A stretch of 40,945 nucleotides of DNA from Acidobacteriota bacterium (GTDB taxonomy: Bacteria; Acidobacteriota; Terriglobia; Bryobacterales; Bryobacteraceae), in NCBI GenBank assembly GCA_003223115.1, contig QHXW01000094.1:1-40945 (forward strand), written 5' to 3'. The notes under the pieces are model-generated. The model was not told the origin of the DNA and made no database searches. It saw only the letters and a program-made list of their open reading frames with translations. The translations under genes and the position numbers were made by a program. Shown here in pieces: positions 1-8,844 of this stretch. Numbering within the stretch: position 1 is the first letter of the stretch; every line of letters starts with the position of its first letter.

Positions 1-2069
1 GGTCCGAAGTCGAAGAATGAAGTGCGGTTATATTTCTCTACTGCTGGCCGCGAAACGTCCCAGCGAAAGCCCCAATTCACGCTCAGCTTGCTGGTCGCGC
101 GCCAAGTGTCCCCGAAATGCAGGTTCCAGGAGTCCGCGCGAGCATACCATGCTTCGACGGTATTGAATTGACCCGAAGCATTGTCTACCGAGCCGAGGAT
201 GAAGCTTGCTATCGCGTTTCCACTGGTCTCGCCGATCAAACCGGTGCTGAGCCTTGAGAAGCCGAATGAGCCGGAGCCGTTAAAACGGTCGACTCGATTG
301 ATTCCCATCCTTCGGTACTCGCCGCCGAATTTGAATATGTGGCTGCCGTGGACCTTGGTCATCAGATCGGTGACGATATAAGTAGGCCGGCTCCCGCGGA
401 ATTCGTTGTTGCAACCCCAACCGTTGAAATCTGAGAAGGACATCACGGGCGGGTTGTTGTGGTCCGCTACGCCGGGGATCTGGGGCAATTGGCCGGCGAA
501 CTTCTTGTCGATACAGAACGACTCGGCGTACGTATCGTTGTAGCCGGCGGCAATGTGGTTCAACAGCGTTGGGTTGAAGGTATGGTCCCAGCCGGCACGA
601 GGCATCACCGTCCAGTTGGTCTGATAGGGCTGCTCTTGTGCGAGTTGCGGGGGCAACTGTGTTGCCGCGGGAGCGAACGACCTACGCGAATGAGACGATC
701 CGAAAAAGTGGTCCTTATCCCCGTAACTGTAGTCGAGGCGCACATCCCACAGGTTTGAGTCGTTGAATATCCCCGCCCCGACCGGCACCGGCACCACATA
801 GTTGTTCAGCGCCCCGCCGAACGTCGGAGTCGGGAGGAACTTAAACCACTGTTGGGCGAGCGAGTTCTGGAGGCGTGAATCGGATTGGCAGATAACGTTC
901 GGTGTCTTGCCGTCGCAGCCCATGAACTGGTCGCGAAGGAATGGCAGACTTGCGGTTCCGGAAGTCGCGTTCGGATCGAAATTGGGGTTGGCCTTGGTCG
1001 TGGCAGGATCGAAGACGGGGATCAGCTTTCCATCGCTATCCACCCAATCGCTGAAGTCACCATTTCTCTCCTTTTGCGACGGGATACTGAGGACCGGCGT
1101 GCTTGCGCCGCCGCGAACCCGGAAGCGTTCGTGCGCCAGGAAGAAATATGCTTTACGGTTGGCCGACCACAGCCCGGGAATCTTGACCGGGCCTCCCACG
1201 GTTCCGCCGAAATCGTTCTCGATGTCTTTGGGCCGCTTCGGCACGCCGAACTGACGCGCGTTGAGCGACGTATTCCTGAGGAACTCGAACAGAGAGCCGT
1301 GGAAGACGTTGGTGCCGGCCTTTGTGACGGCTGTGACCACGCCCGATGAGGTTGAGCCGTACTGCGGCTCGACGTTCGAGGTCAACACGCTGACTTCGCT
1401 GATCGCCTCAGGCGAGAACGGGCTGTTGCCGAATACCAGGGCAGCACCCGTCTGCGTATTGAGTCCGTCCTGGATGCTAATACCGTCGAGTACCGCCTCG
1501 TCACCCGAGCCCATGCCCCCATTGATGCGTGTGTCATAGGTGTTCGCGCCGGCGCCGGTTGTCACGCCGGGCATCAGCACAATAAACGAAATGGCCGATC
1601 GCGGCAGGCCGCCCACGATCAGTGGCAATTCGCGCAGCGTGTCCGGCGTGATGGCCTGCTTCAGTTCCGCGTTCTCGGTATTCAGCGGAGAAACGTCGGC
1701 TGTGACTTCAATTGCCTGTTCCGCCTGCCCAACTTCGAGCGGAACCTTGATGTTGACCGTATCATTGATGCTCAAGCTGATGCCGCGCTGCACGAAATCC
1801 CTGAACCCTGCCGCCGAAACCGTGAGTTCGTAGGCTCCCGCCTGCAGGTTGGGAAATCGAAACAGACCGGACTCCTTCGTCGTTCCCTTAGAAACAGTTC
1901 CAGTAGCGAGTGACTTCAAGGTGACCCCAGCGTTTGGGATCAAAGCCCCACTCGGATCGGTGACGGTTCCTCCGACCGAAGCATTAATGTTCTGCGCCTC
2001 GGCACTGGACACCGGCAGAATCAAAGCCACGGCCGTTGCCAGGGCGATTTGTAAGAGATTACGAGACAC
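1..2069 (-). CDS. TonB-dependent receptor, Oar-like, with N-terminal carboxypeptidase-regulatory domain (3' end outside window)
   Basis: The frame opens at a GTG preceded by AGGAG and stays open to the left edge of the window, giving about 689 residues of an incomplete protein. A hydrophobic signal segment (about residues 4-24, ending in SSAEA) is followed by a carboxypeptidase-regulatory-like domain (GGTVTDPSGALIPNAGVTLK, then GLFRFPNLQAGAYELTVSAAG). A plug-like region (about 130-260) contains NGGMGSGDEAVLDG and VSVLTSNVEPQYGSTSSGVV. After it come aromatic-rich segments typical of the start of an outer-membrane barrel. In Acidobacteria this family is present in many copies and is usually proposed to import glycans or other large substrates across the outer membrane, but the substrate cannot be read from the sequence. 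The domain order is clear; the role is inferred from family. Confidence 0.88.
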   Translation of the reverse strand, partial: MSRNLLQIALATAVALILPVSSAEAQNINASVGGTVTDPSGALIPNAGVTLKSLATGTVSKGTTKESGLFRFPNLQAGAYELTVSAAGFRDFVQRGISLSINDTVNIKVPLEVGQAEQAIEVTADVSPLNTENAELKQAITPDTLRELPLIVGGLPRSAISFIVLMPGVTTGAGANTYDTRINGGMGSGDEAVLDGISIQDGLNTQTGAALVFGNSPFSPEAISEVSVLTSNVEPQYGSTSSGVVTAVTKAGTNVFHGSLFEFLRNTSLNARQFGVPKRPKDIENDFGGTVGGPVKIPGLWSANRKAYFFLAHERFRVRGGASTPVLSIPSQKERNGDFSDWVDSDGKLIPVFDPATTKANPNFDPNATSGTASLPFLRDQFMGCDGKTPNVICQSDSRLQNSLAQQWFKFLPTPTFGGALNNYVVPVPVGAGIFNDSNLWDVRLDYSYGDKDHFFGSSHSRRSFAPAATQLPPQLAQEQPYQTNWTVMPRAGWDHTFNPTLLNHIAAGYNDTYAESFCIDKKFAGQLPQIPGVADHNNPPVMSFSDFNGWGCNNEFRGSRPTYIVTDLMTKVHGSHIFKFGGEYRRMGINRVDRFNGSGSFGFSRLSTGLIGETSGNAIASFILGSVDNASGQFNTVEAWYARADSWNLHFGDTWRATSKLSVNWGFRWDVSRPAVEKYNRTSFFDFG

Positions 2070-2314
2070 TGTGCGCTCCTAAAAAGGGGAATTAGACGGA
2101 TGTGTGAGCGCGACGTTTTGAAAACGATATCCGAGGGTTGCTTCGATGTCAACCGTGCATTTTGGTGGCCTCGATCAGGACCGTATGCTTTGGCACTGTT
2201 GTTTGTGACTGCGAACCCCGTGTAGCCGGAATTCACAACGGAAGCATGGATCGGAATATAGCCGGGGCACGATGCGAAATCGCTTCCGGACTGCCGGGCG
2301 ATCTGAGAGGCCTG

Positions 2315-2656
2315 CTACGGTTCCTGGACCGTGACTTTCACCGGCTCCTCGATGTACTTCGGTTCTTTCCCGCCAGTGAGCACCATGACGGCGAATCGTC
2401 CGGCTGCAATCTTCGGAATCTTGAACTTGATGGCCGTGGGGGCCTGGTCCGTCACTTCAACTTTGGTGTCCTTCTTGCCATCGGTCAGATAGAGCTCCAT
2501 CACCTCACCCTTGCCCAGATGCTCTCCGCTGATGGTCAGCACGTCCCCTGTTTTCCCGTTATCCGGCTCTACGGACGTGACGCGCGGCATGGCCTGTTGC
2601 GCATAGAGAGCTGCAGATGCCACCGTCAACAACACGACAATTAAAGACAGCTTCAT
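2315..2656 (-). CDS. Small secreted IPT/TIG-domain protein
   Basis: A 113-residue protein with a signal peptide (MKLSLIVVLLTVASAALYA, cleavage likely before QQ) and a single IPT/TIG immunoglobulin-like fold. The visible core is PRVTSVEPDNGKTGDVLTISGEHLGKG, the usual start of such domains (P-x-V-x-S-V-x-P-x-x-G), followed by beta-strand alternation up to the C-terminus. AAGGACGG lies a few bases upstream of the ATG. The product should be periplasmic or exported; a single TIG domain without an enzyme partner suggests a binding or structural role. It lies 245 bp downstream of the start of the TonB receptor on the same strand, but that receptor reads away from it, so I infer no operon. Confidence 0.8.
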   Translation of the reverse strand: MKLSLIVVLLTVASAALYAQQAMPRVTSVEPDNGKTGDVLTISGEHLGKGEVMELYLTDGKKDTKVEVTDQAPTAIKFKIPKIAAGRFAVMVLTGGKEPKYIEEPVKVTVQEP

Positions 2657-2710
2657 CTGATTACCGTCCTTGTACCCTACATCCTATTCCCGAAATATTC
2701 GGATTACAAC

Positions 2711-2737
2711 AGCGACACCTTCGGAGCGACACCTTCG
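2711..2737. repeat. 13-bp direct repeat, 1-bp spacing
   Basis: The sequence agcgacaccttcg occurs twice, at 2711-2723 and 2725-2737, about 75 bp before the mqnC start and within its presumed leader. It may be simple slippage; no regulator can be assigned. Confidence 0.6.
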
Positions 2738-2809
2738 ACGGGCCCAACCCAACTATCGCGCCTCCGCCCTCCGGGACACCGGCCTGATAAGATATTTGGA
2801 TCGGGACCC

Positions 2810-3841
2810 ATGATCACCCGCGACCAAGCTCTCGACCTGCTGCGCTCTGACGATCTCATCGGGATCGGCATGGCGGCCGACCAGGTGCGCAGAAAATTCC
2901 ACCCCGAGGGCATCGTGTCGTACATCATCGATCGCAACATCAACTACACCAATTTCTGTACCGAATACTGCAGCTTCTGCGCGTTTTATCGGCCCATGGG
3001 CCATCAGGAAGGCTACATCCTGCCGAAGGAAGTGATTTTCGACAAAATTCAGGAAACCATTGACCTCGGCGGCACCGGTATCCTGATGCAGGGCGGGCTT
3101 CATCCGGATTTAAAGATCGAGTGGTACGAGGATCTGTTGCGCTCCATCAAGAAACGGTTCTCCATCCATTGCCATTGATTTTCGGCGCCAGAAATCACGA
3201 ATATCGCCGATGTCAGCGGACTTTCCCTTCGCGACACCATCGCCAGGCTGCGCGACGCGGGGCTCGATTCCATCCCGGGCGGCGGCGCCGAAATTCTGGA
3301 CGACGGTGTGCGCCATCGCATCAGCCGGCTAAAGTGCTCCACCCGCGAGTGGATTGAGGTGCACCGAACGGCTCACGCGCTGGGCATGCGAACCACGGCC
3401 ACGATGATGTTCGGCTGCGGCGAAACGTTCGAGCAGCGGATCAATCACCTGGAGATCGTACGCCAGATCCAGCAAGACACCGGAGGCTTCACCGCGTTCA
3501 TCCCGTGGACCTTTCAGCGGGAAAATACGTCGCTCGGCCGCTTCATCAAAGAGGAAGCCACGGCCGTCGAGTACCTCCAGATGCTGGCGCTTTCGCGCAT
3601 TTACCTCGATAACATCGAAAACATTCAGTCCTCATGGGTGACGCCCGGGCTCAAGACGTGCCAACTGGGTCTGCGCTTCGGTGGAAATGACGTTGGCAGC
3701 ATCATGATCGAGGAAAACGTGGTCTCCGCGGCCGGCACTCATAACCGCGCCTCTGAAGAAGAACTTCGCAGGATGATCCGTGACGCGGGCTTCATTCCGA
3801 AGCAGCGCGATACTCTTTACCGCACTTATTTTCTGAACTGA
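2810..3841 (+). pseudogene. mqnC: MqnC-like dehypoxanthine futalosine cyclase interrupted by one in-frame TGA
   Basis: MqnC is the radical SAM enzyme that cyclises dehypoxanthine futalosine in the futalosine route to menaquinone. The frame begins MITRDQALDLL and carries the [4Fe-4S] motif C-TEY-C-SF-C near residues 46-53. At codon 123 (TGA, 3176-3178) translation would stop, giving 122 residues. Homology continues in exactly the same frame for 220 codons: FSAPEITNIADVSG, LRDTIARLRDAGLDSIPGGG, TTATMMFGCGET, GGFTAFIPWTFQ and QSSWVTPGLK, ending RDTLYRTYFLN. There is no indel. The total of 343 codons is close to a normal MqnC. No other futalosine gene lies nearby. The TGA is a nonsense mutation, a base error, or less likely a recoded codon; a 6-bp hairpin follows it (3182-3187 with 3205-3210) but lacks SECIS features. 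A second intact copy elsewhere cannot be excluded. Confidence 0.85.
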
Positions 3842-3890
3842 TACCGCTGTCCGGTTGGTTGCAGGACCGGGCCGTAACTCGTGTCGCTAA

Positions 3891-4715
3891 CTATTTCACA
3901 ACTGTAGGTGGGGCGTAGCGAGGGTCCGGCACATATTTGGCGCCGGGTTTCCAGGTGAAATCCCAAATCTGCATGTTCAGCTTGCCAGGCGTGTACTCAA
4001 CCACGGCGTATTCGCCCGGCTCGAGCGGCTTCTGCGGCCAAATCTTGTACAGGCCATTCTGATCGAGCTGCCGGCGGAAAATCTCAACTTCCTCCGGCTC
4101 TTCCACAACTTCTTTTGAAACCGGGATAATCGTCAGCTTCTCGGCGATGCGCACGTTCTCATGGGGAATGAGGCGAACGATTCCGAACCGCTCCTCGCGC
4201 TCGATCTGAATGTAGAATTCCGGCGCGTCGTTTTCAACGTTGTAGTTCGAGTGTAAATTATCTAGCTCGAGCGTGGCCTTGCCTGAAACCAACGGAATAG
4301 GTGATATGGCCTTCAGCACCGATCGGCGCTTGTTGTTATGAACTTTGGATTCGGCCAGGTGTAAGATGCGCAGCTCTTTTCTGTCAATGAGTTGATAGAC
4401 GCCGGGATTTTGCGGAATTTTCGAGATCTCCTGCACCTGTTCGCGCTCGACCTTTTCCTCGGCCGAGATCACTTTGGCATCCTCTTCGAGCCTCTGCTTA
4501 CGGTCCGCCGCCTCGTCTTCAGTACGCTTCAGATCCACGAGGTCCGCCGGGATTTCCTCCCATTGGCTTCGCTCGACGCTGTAAAAACGCACACGATCCT
4601 TCTGGACGCCGTACTCGCGCACAATGTGATAACTGCCGTCCTTCAGGTACATCCGCAGGTTGGCGGCGAAAGCGGAGACAGCAAGAAGAACCAGCGCGGC
4701 CAGAGCTCTACGCAT
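3891..4715 (-). CDS. Secreted protein of unknown function, conserved-looking
   Basis: A 274-residue protein with a short signal peptide (MRRALAALVLLAVSAFA). After it comes NLRMYLKDGSYHIVREYGVQ, a strand-turn-strand motif seen in many acidobacterial secreted proteins of unknown role. A charged, probably helical or coiled-coil segment follows at about residues 60-100 (rich in E, K, R, Q), then beta-rich sequence such as PGVYQLIDRKELRILHLAES and a C-terminal half with EPGEYAVVEYTPGKLNMQIW. No catalytic motif is recognisable. It lies tail to tail with mqnC (50 bp apart). I judge it a real gene from its signal peptide, composition and length, but give it no function. Confidence 0.7.
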   Translation of the reverse strand: MRRALAALVLLAVSAFAANLRMYLKDGSYHIVREYGVQKDRVRFYSVERSQWEEIPADLVDLKRTEDEAADRKQRLEEDAKVISAEEKVEREQVQEISKIPQNPGVYQLIDRKELRILHLAESKVHNNKRRSVLKAISPIPLVSGKATLELDNLHSNYNVENDAPEFYIQIEREERFGIVRLIPHENVRIAEKLTIIPVSKEVVEEPEEVEIFRRQLDQNGLYKIWPQKPLEPGEYAVVEYTPGKLNMQIWDFTWKPGAKYVPDPRYAPPTVVK

Positions 4716-4906
4716 ACTACTAAAGACCAGTTTATCGCGAGGAATGGTTTCAGCAATGGGAACCAGCTTTTATGCTAAGAGCGTTAAATCTGGTTAGCCA
4801 ATTTTGTGAAAGTGTTCTGTGTAGGAAAGATAAAGGACGTCAATAGAGAACCGCAAAATCACCATCTTGAGGATTCAGCCTAATTTTTCTAGTTTCCTCG
4901 ATCGTC

Positions 4907-5365
4907 CTAAGAACTACCCCCGGCAACCAGATTGGAACCGCCGTCCTCACGAAACAGCGGATGTGGAGTAAAAGACTCAGGAAGGTCTTGTTCGTACCTT
5001 CGCACGTCTGAGGGTTTATAGTGATACTCCTTGCCGCACTCATCGCACCGGACCACGAAAGGGCCCTCAAGAGCAGGGAGAGTTGCGACAGCATCCGTCT
5101 CGGCAAGGGGGATTCTATGCCCGAAGAAAATATTCTGCCGAACATGAAACCAATGATTCTTGCAGATTACCACCCAGCAATAACGGCTGTCTTCCCACAT
5201 ACCACATCCTCCAAACCATCGAATGTTTTTGGCATCCTGACCGGCCTCTAATATACACCACTTGCCTCCGTTAGGGATGTTACTTCCGGGGCCAAGAAAG
5301 GGCCAGCCTGCCTCTTCCGGGTACAGAAAAACTAGGAACTGGCTCATTTTCAAGCGATTTCTCAT
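4907..5365 (-). CDS. Hypothetical protein with CxxC zinc-ribbon-like motif
   Basis: A 152-residue soluble protein. The N-terminal half is rich in Trp, Cys and Gly (GGKWCILEAGQ, WFGGCGMWEDSRYCW). A later segment, VRCDECGKEYHYKPSDVRR, looks like half of a zinc ribbon (one CxxC) and is of a kind found in small acidobacterial proteins. I do not recognise the family and suggest no reaction. The start is uncertain: Met-7 (ATG at 5347) is an alternative that removes the basic tail MRNRLK. It stands alone, with 190 bp to the next minus-strand gene and 29 bp after the aldolase-like gene, which is on the same strand upstream, so co-transcription with that gene is possible. Confidence 0.55.
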   Translation of the reverse strand: MRNRLKMSQFLVFLYPEEAGWPFLGPGSNIPNGGKWCILEAGQDAKNIRWFGGCGMWEDSRYCWVVICKNHWFHVRQNIFFGHRIPLAETDAVATLPALEGPFVVRCDECGKEYHYKPSDVRRYEQDLPESFTPHPLFREDGGSNLVAGGSS

Positions 5366-5394
5366 ACACTGACGCCTGATCTGTGACGTGCGTT

Positions 5395-6096
5395 TTATTC
5401 GGCCGTGGTGGAGCGCGCTGATTCCGCGATGGCCAGCGCCTCAGTAAAGGGGATGCCCTGATGCACCAGGGCGTTGATACCGGCCAGCACAGGCTCCGGC
5501 TGCGGCTCAACCAACACGCCTTGAGCGCCGGTTTCCATGCAATCGTGCACGAAGCGCACCAGATTGCGGGGCGTCAGAGAACGCGGCGTCGCGGCCAGCA
5601 CCGGACGGCCGGCATTGCGTACGGTCTGCCGGAAATCGGGAAAGTCCGTGACGGTGGGCGCCAGGATCGCATCGGCGCCGTACTCGACCGCGATGGACAC
5701 AGCGCCGGCCAGGTCTTCTCCAGCGATCTCGGCGATCACAGGCATGCCCAGGCGGCGTGCATCTTCCGTCACGCGCCCCAGCCTTTCTAGATCGTGCGCC
5801 AGATGACCATCCACCCTCAGCAGAACGGCCTCTGCTCCAACCTCGAGTGCGCCCTGCACACTCGCCAGTTGCGACGCCCGGCTGGTTCCGTTCAGCCGCA
5901 GAATCACCGCCAGCCCCGCCAGGTCTTCAATCACCCATTCCAGAATTCCTGGCGACAGCGCCACCGCGTCAGCACCCGACCGCGCAATGGTGCGGATCAG
6001 CGCTACCGGGCTCTCCGCACCTGGATCAAGCGGTACGATCAGCGCCCGGCCATTCGCAAAAATGCGGCGTAATCTCAACGATTTGCCGAGATTCAT
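5395..6096 (-). CDS. DhnA/FbaB-type class I aldolase-like TIM barrel lacking the Schiff-base lysine
   Basis: A 233-residue protein whose start, GKSLRLRRIFANGRALIVPLDPG, matches the beginning of archaeal-type class I fructose-bisphosphate aldolase/DhnA proteins (usually RLxRIF...IVPMDHG). The regular pattern of strands (SGADAVALSPG, GLAVILRLNG, GAEAVLLRV, GMPVIAEI, GADAILAPT, RPVLAATP) fits a TIM barrel. The characteristic DHG is DPG here. The only lysine in the whole protein is residue 5, so the strand that normally offers the Schiff-base lysine (here ADAILAPTVTD) cannot do so. It is therefore either a non-aldolase member of the fold or an inactive paralogue. It is divergent from the aldo/keto reductase with only 20 bp between the start codons, which suggests shared regulation but not a common pathway. 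Confidence 0.65.
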   Translation of the reverse strand: MNLGKSLRLRRIFANGRALIVPLDPGAESPVALIRTIARSGADAVALSPGILEWVIEDLAGLAVILRLNGTSRASQLASVQGALEVGAEAVLLRVDGHLAHDLERLGRVTEDARRLGMPVIAEIAGEDLAGAVSIAVEYGADAILAPTVTDFPDFRQTVRNAGRPVLAATPRSLTPRNLVRFVHDCMETGAQGVLVEPQPEPVLAGINALVHQGIPFTEALAIAESARSTTAE

Positions 6097-6101
6097 GTCT
6101 T

Positions 6102-6107
6102 TATAAT
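6102..6107 (+). promoter_or_regulatory. Perfect TATAAT in a 20-bp divergent gap
   Basis: TATAAT lies 9 bp upstream of the aldo/keto reductase ATG, between two divergent starts. No good -35 box is seen at 16-18 bp (the hexamer there is cgattt). If it works, the mRNA would be nearly leaderless. It could be coincidence. Confidence 0.25.
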
Positions 6108-6116
6108 AGTTGTGTC

Positions 6117-7091
6117 ATGCACTACCGCAAACTGGGCAGAACCAATTATCACGTAAGCGAGATGGGTTATGGTGCCTGGGGTGTCGGTGGCACACAGTGG
6201 CTCGGCGGTGACGACAGGCAATCGCTCGATGCCTTGCATGCGGCCCTTGAACGCGGCGTGAACTTCATCGACACTGCCCTGGCATACGGAAATGGCCATA
6301 GCGAGCAACTGGTCGGACAGGTGGTGCGCGCGGCCGGCTACAAGATTTACGTCGCCACCAAGGTCCCTCCGAAGAACCAGAAGTGGCCCGCCCGGCCCGG
6401 CGTCGATATCTCGGAAGTGTTCCCCCACGACTACATCATCAGCTCGACAGAGCACAGCCTGAAGAATCTGGGCTTGGATACCGTTGACCTGCAGCAGCTC
6501 CATGTCTGGAATCCAGAGTGGATCGACCGTGACGACTGGATGCGGGCTTTCGAGGAACTCAAGACATCCGGCAAAGTGAGGGCGGTGGGAGTTTCGATTA
6601 ACGATCACCAGCCTGATAGCGCGCTCACAATCATCGAGACCGGCCTCATCGAAACCGTCCAGGTAATTTACAACATCTTCGACCAGTCGCCCGAGCAGCA
6701 TCTGTTACCGCTTTGCACCGCCCGTGGCATCGGGGTCATTTCGCGCGCGCCTCTCGATGAAGGCGGGCTCACTGGAAAGATCAACAAAGATACGCATTTT
6801 GAGCCCTCGGATTTCCGCGCCAGTTACTTCGAAGCAGATCGCAAGAAGGAAGTGGCCGAACACGTTGCCGCCATCGAACGCGATCTGGGCATTCAGAACG
6901 GCGCCATGCCTGAGCTTGCGTTGCGATTCTGCCTGTCGCATCCGGCGGTCACAACCGTCATTCCGGGCATGCGCAACCGCGCCAACGTGGAATTCAACTG
7001 CGCAATACCGGGAAAAGGCCCTCTACCTGAAAAGGTGCTGGCTGTATTGAAGCGGCACGCCTGGAACCGGAATTTTTACGGACTGGATTGA
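6117..7091 (+). CDS. Aldo/keto reductase
   Basis: A 324-residue NAD(P)H-dependent oxidoreductase that would reduce aldehydes or ketones. The start MHYRKLGRTNYHVSEMGYG is typical of the family; the open frame extends further upstream, but that part overlaps the divergent gene. The catalytic tetrad is visible: Asp and Tyr in FIDTALAYGNGHSE, Lys in IYVATKV, and His in DTVDLQQLHVW. The C-terminal cofactor-binding region reads LALRFCLSHPAVTTVIPG, followed by a Met-Arg-Asn segment in the place of the usual phosphate-binding residues. It belongs to the group with the AYGNGHSE motif (YghZ/oxidoreductase type) rather than to xylose reductases. It ends facing the CRTAC1-type gene (46 bp). The substrate is unknown. 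Confidence 0.92.
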   Translation: MHYRKLGRTNYHVSEMGYGAWGVGGTQWLGGDDRQSLDALHAALERGVNFIDTALAYGNGHSEQLVGQVVRAAGYKIYVATKVPPKNQKWPARPGVDISEVFPHDYIISSTEHSLKNLGLDTVDLQQLHVWNPEWIDRDDWMRAFEELKTSGKVRAVGVSINDHQPDSALTIIETGLIETVQVIYNIFDQSPEQHLLPLCTARGIGVISRAPLDEGGLTGKINKDTHFEPSDFRASYFEADRKKEVAEHVAAIERDLGIQNGAMPELALRFCLSHPAVTTVIPGMRNRANVEFNCAIPGKGPLPEKVLAVLKRHAWNRNFYGLD

Positions 7092-7137
7092 TCCCGCGCT
7101 GCAGGCTTTCTTCGCCGCGCGCCATGGCAGCGATGAA

Positions 7138-8844
7138 TCACCGGCCCGCGGGACCGGATTTTGAAATGATACCTTTTCCTTCTTCGATCGTAATGAATTG
7201 GTTGGCGGCCACCTCGGCCACGTGCTGTTTTGTTCCACTCGGCCACTCGATGTCGATCCCTTTAACACCGCGGTCCTGTGCCAGGCCAAACGTCAGCGCC
7301 AAGTCGCTCTGCGAACAATAGCTGCCGCCCGAGTGCACCATATCCCACTGCTTGCCGGAAGCGCTTTCCACGTAAACTTTCGCTCCAATGCCATCCCGGT
7401 TGGATTTCGTCCCTACCAGGCGCAGCGAAACCCAGTTGTTTCGATTGCCGCCGTCGTTGCGGAGCAGGTACGCCGCGCCGTGGTTGGTCGTGATCAGAAT
7501 ATCCAGGTCCCCGTCGTGGTCGTAATCGCCGTAGGCGGCGCCTCGTGCGACCATCGCCCGAGCGAATGCCGGACCCATGGAGGCAGTGACATTTTCAAAC
7601 CGCCGCTTCCCCAGATTCCGGAACAACAGGGGTGGCTCTCTATACTGCACTTTCGGTTGCACGCGCCCGATCTCTTCTTCAATATGCCCATTGGCGGCAA
7701 AAATATCGGGCCAGCCGTCCAGATCGTAATCAAAGAAAAACACGCCGAAGGCGAGTGAGAGCAAGCTGGCTCGGCCGACAGTAGACGAAGGCGCTTCGTC
7801 CACGAACAGGCCGGTGCCTTCATTGTGGTAGAGGCCAATCATCTGGTTCGAGAAGTTGCCCACCAGCAGGTGCGGTCGTCCGGAGCGGTCATAGTCTCCG
7901 GCATCTGTACCCATCGCGCCGCGCGCCACACCGTCTTCGCCAAACGCCACGCCCGCGGCCATTCCCTCTTCGGTGAATGTGCCGTTGTGATTGTTGCGGT
8001 AGAGTTTGTTGGGCTCCGTGTCGTTCGCCACGAAGATATCCGGCCAGCCGTCATTGTTGTAGTCGAACACGGTAATGCCGAGCGATTTACTGGTTGGCTC
8101 GGCAACTCCCGCCTTCTCCGTCACATCTTCAAACTTGCCGCCGCCCAGGCCGCGGTACAGCTTACACGACGTGCCTTTATAGGATTCCGGCGTGCAATAG
8201 GATTTCGTGGCGCCATCGAGCGAGCACCACAAATCGCCTTTGGCCGTCCACTGCACGTAATTCGCCACGAACAAATCCAGTTTGCCGTCACGATCGTAAT
8301 CCAGCCAGGCGGCGCTGGTGGAAAAGTTCGCATTCCGAATGCCCGAGGCCGCCGTCACGTCCTTGAACTTGCCGTTACCTTCGTTGTGGAACAGGCGGTC
8401 GCCTTCGAGCGCAGTAATGTAGGCGTCGTCGCGGCCGTCGTTATCAAAATCGCCGATCGCCACGCCCATTCCGTACATTTCTATATTCAACCCGCTCGCT
8501 GCGGTGACATCGGTGAATGTGCCGTTGTGGTTGTTGTGGTAGAGTGCGCAGTACGATTTGCGTCCGCGCGGTGCCCAGTCTTTGCTGTTGATCAGCAGAA
8601 CATCGAGCCAACCGTCGCCATCGGCGTCAAAGAAGGCGCCGCCCGCGCCCAGCGTTTCCGGCAGAAACTTCTTCCCTGCCCTGCCGCTATTGTGAACGAA
8701 ACGGATGCCCGCCTGTTGCGTGACATCGGTGAAATGAACCGCCGCCACGGGCAATGTCGCCGCGGCCCCCACCAGCAGGGGCAGTGAGAACAGGAATAGA
8801 ACGAAATTCCGTCTGCGCGCCGGCATTTTTCCGCTTCTCTTCAC
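7138..8844 (-). CDS. CRTAC1-type secreted protein with FG-GAP/VCBS repeats and ASPIC/UnbV domain
   Basis: A 568-residue exported protein (Arg-rich N-terminus, then FVLFLFSLPLLVGAAATLPVA). It carries at least seven beta-propeller repeats with calcium-loop sequences such as FFDADGDGWLDVL, GDFDNDGRDDAYI, LDYDRDGKLDLFV, FDYNNDGWPDIFV and GDYDHDGDLDILI. It ends in an ASPIC/UnbV domain (NNWVSLRLVGTKSNRDGIGA, then GGSYCSQSDLALTFGL and IDIEWPSGTKQ). Such proteins form extracellular propellers; in Acidobacteria they are common and not biochemically defined. It is the last gene of a three-gene operon: its ATG overlaps the stop of the cytochrome gene by 4 bp, indicating translational coupling. Confidence 0.9.
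   Translation of the reverse strand: MKRSGKMPARRRNFVLFLFSLPLLVGAAATLPVAAVHFTDVTQQAGIRFVHNSGRAGKKFLPETLGAGGAFFDADGDGWLDVLLINSKDWAPRGRKSYCALYHNNHNGTFTDVTAASGLNIEMYGMGVAIGDFDNDGRDDAYITALEGDRLFHNEGNGKFKDVTAASGIRNANFSTSAAWLDYDRDGKLDLFVANYVQWTAKGDLWCSLDGATKSYCTPESYKGTSCKLYRGLGGGKFEDVTEKAGVAEPTSKSLGITVFDYNNDGWPDIFVANDTEPNKLYRNNHNGTFTEEGMAAGVAFGEDGVARGAMGTDAGDYDRSGRPHLLVGNFSNQMIGLYHNEGTGLFVDEAPSSTVGRASLLSLAFGVFFFDYDLDGWPDIFAANGHIEEEIGRVQPKVQYREPPLLFRNLGKRRFENVTASMGPAFARAMVARGAAYGDYDHDGDLDILITTNHGAAYLLRNDGGNRNNWVSLRLVGTKSNRDGIGAKVYVESASGKQWDMVHSGGSYCSQSDLALTFGLAQDRGVKGIDIEWPSGTKQHVAEVAANQFITIEEGKGIISKSGPAGR

Noticed and set aside
3182-3210. Hairpin after the mqnC TGA as a bacterial SECIS element
   Set aside because: The stem is only 6 bp, the 17-base loop begins with CC and has no GU-type apical motif, and it starts too near the TGA.
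7825-8787. 320-codon plus-strand frame within the CRTAC1-type gene
   Set aside because: It is the complement of the calcium-binding repeats (Val/Ile/Arg-rich repetition mirrors the DxDxDG motifs), so it is a shadow.
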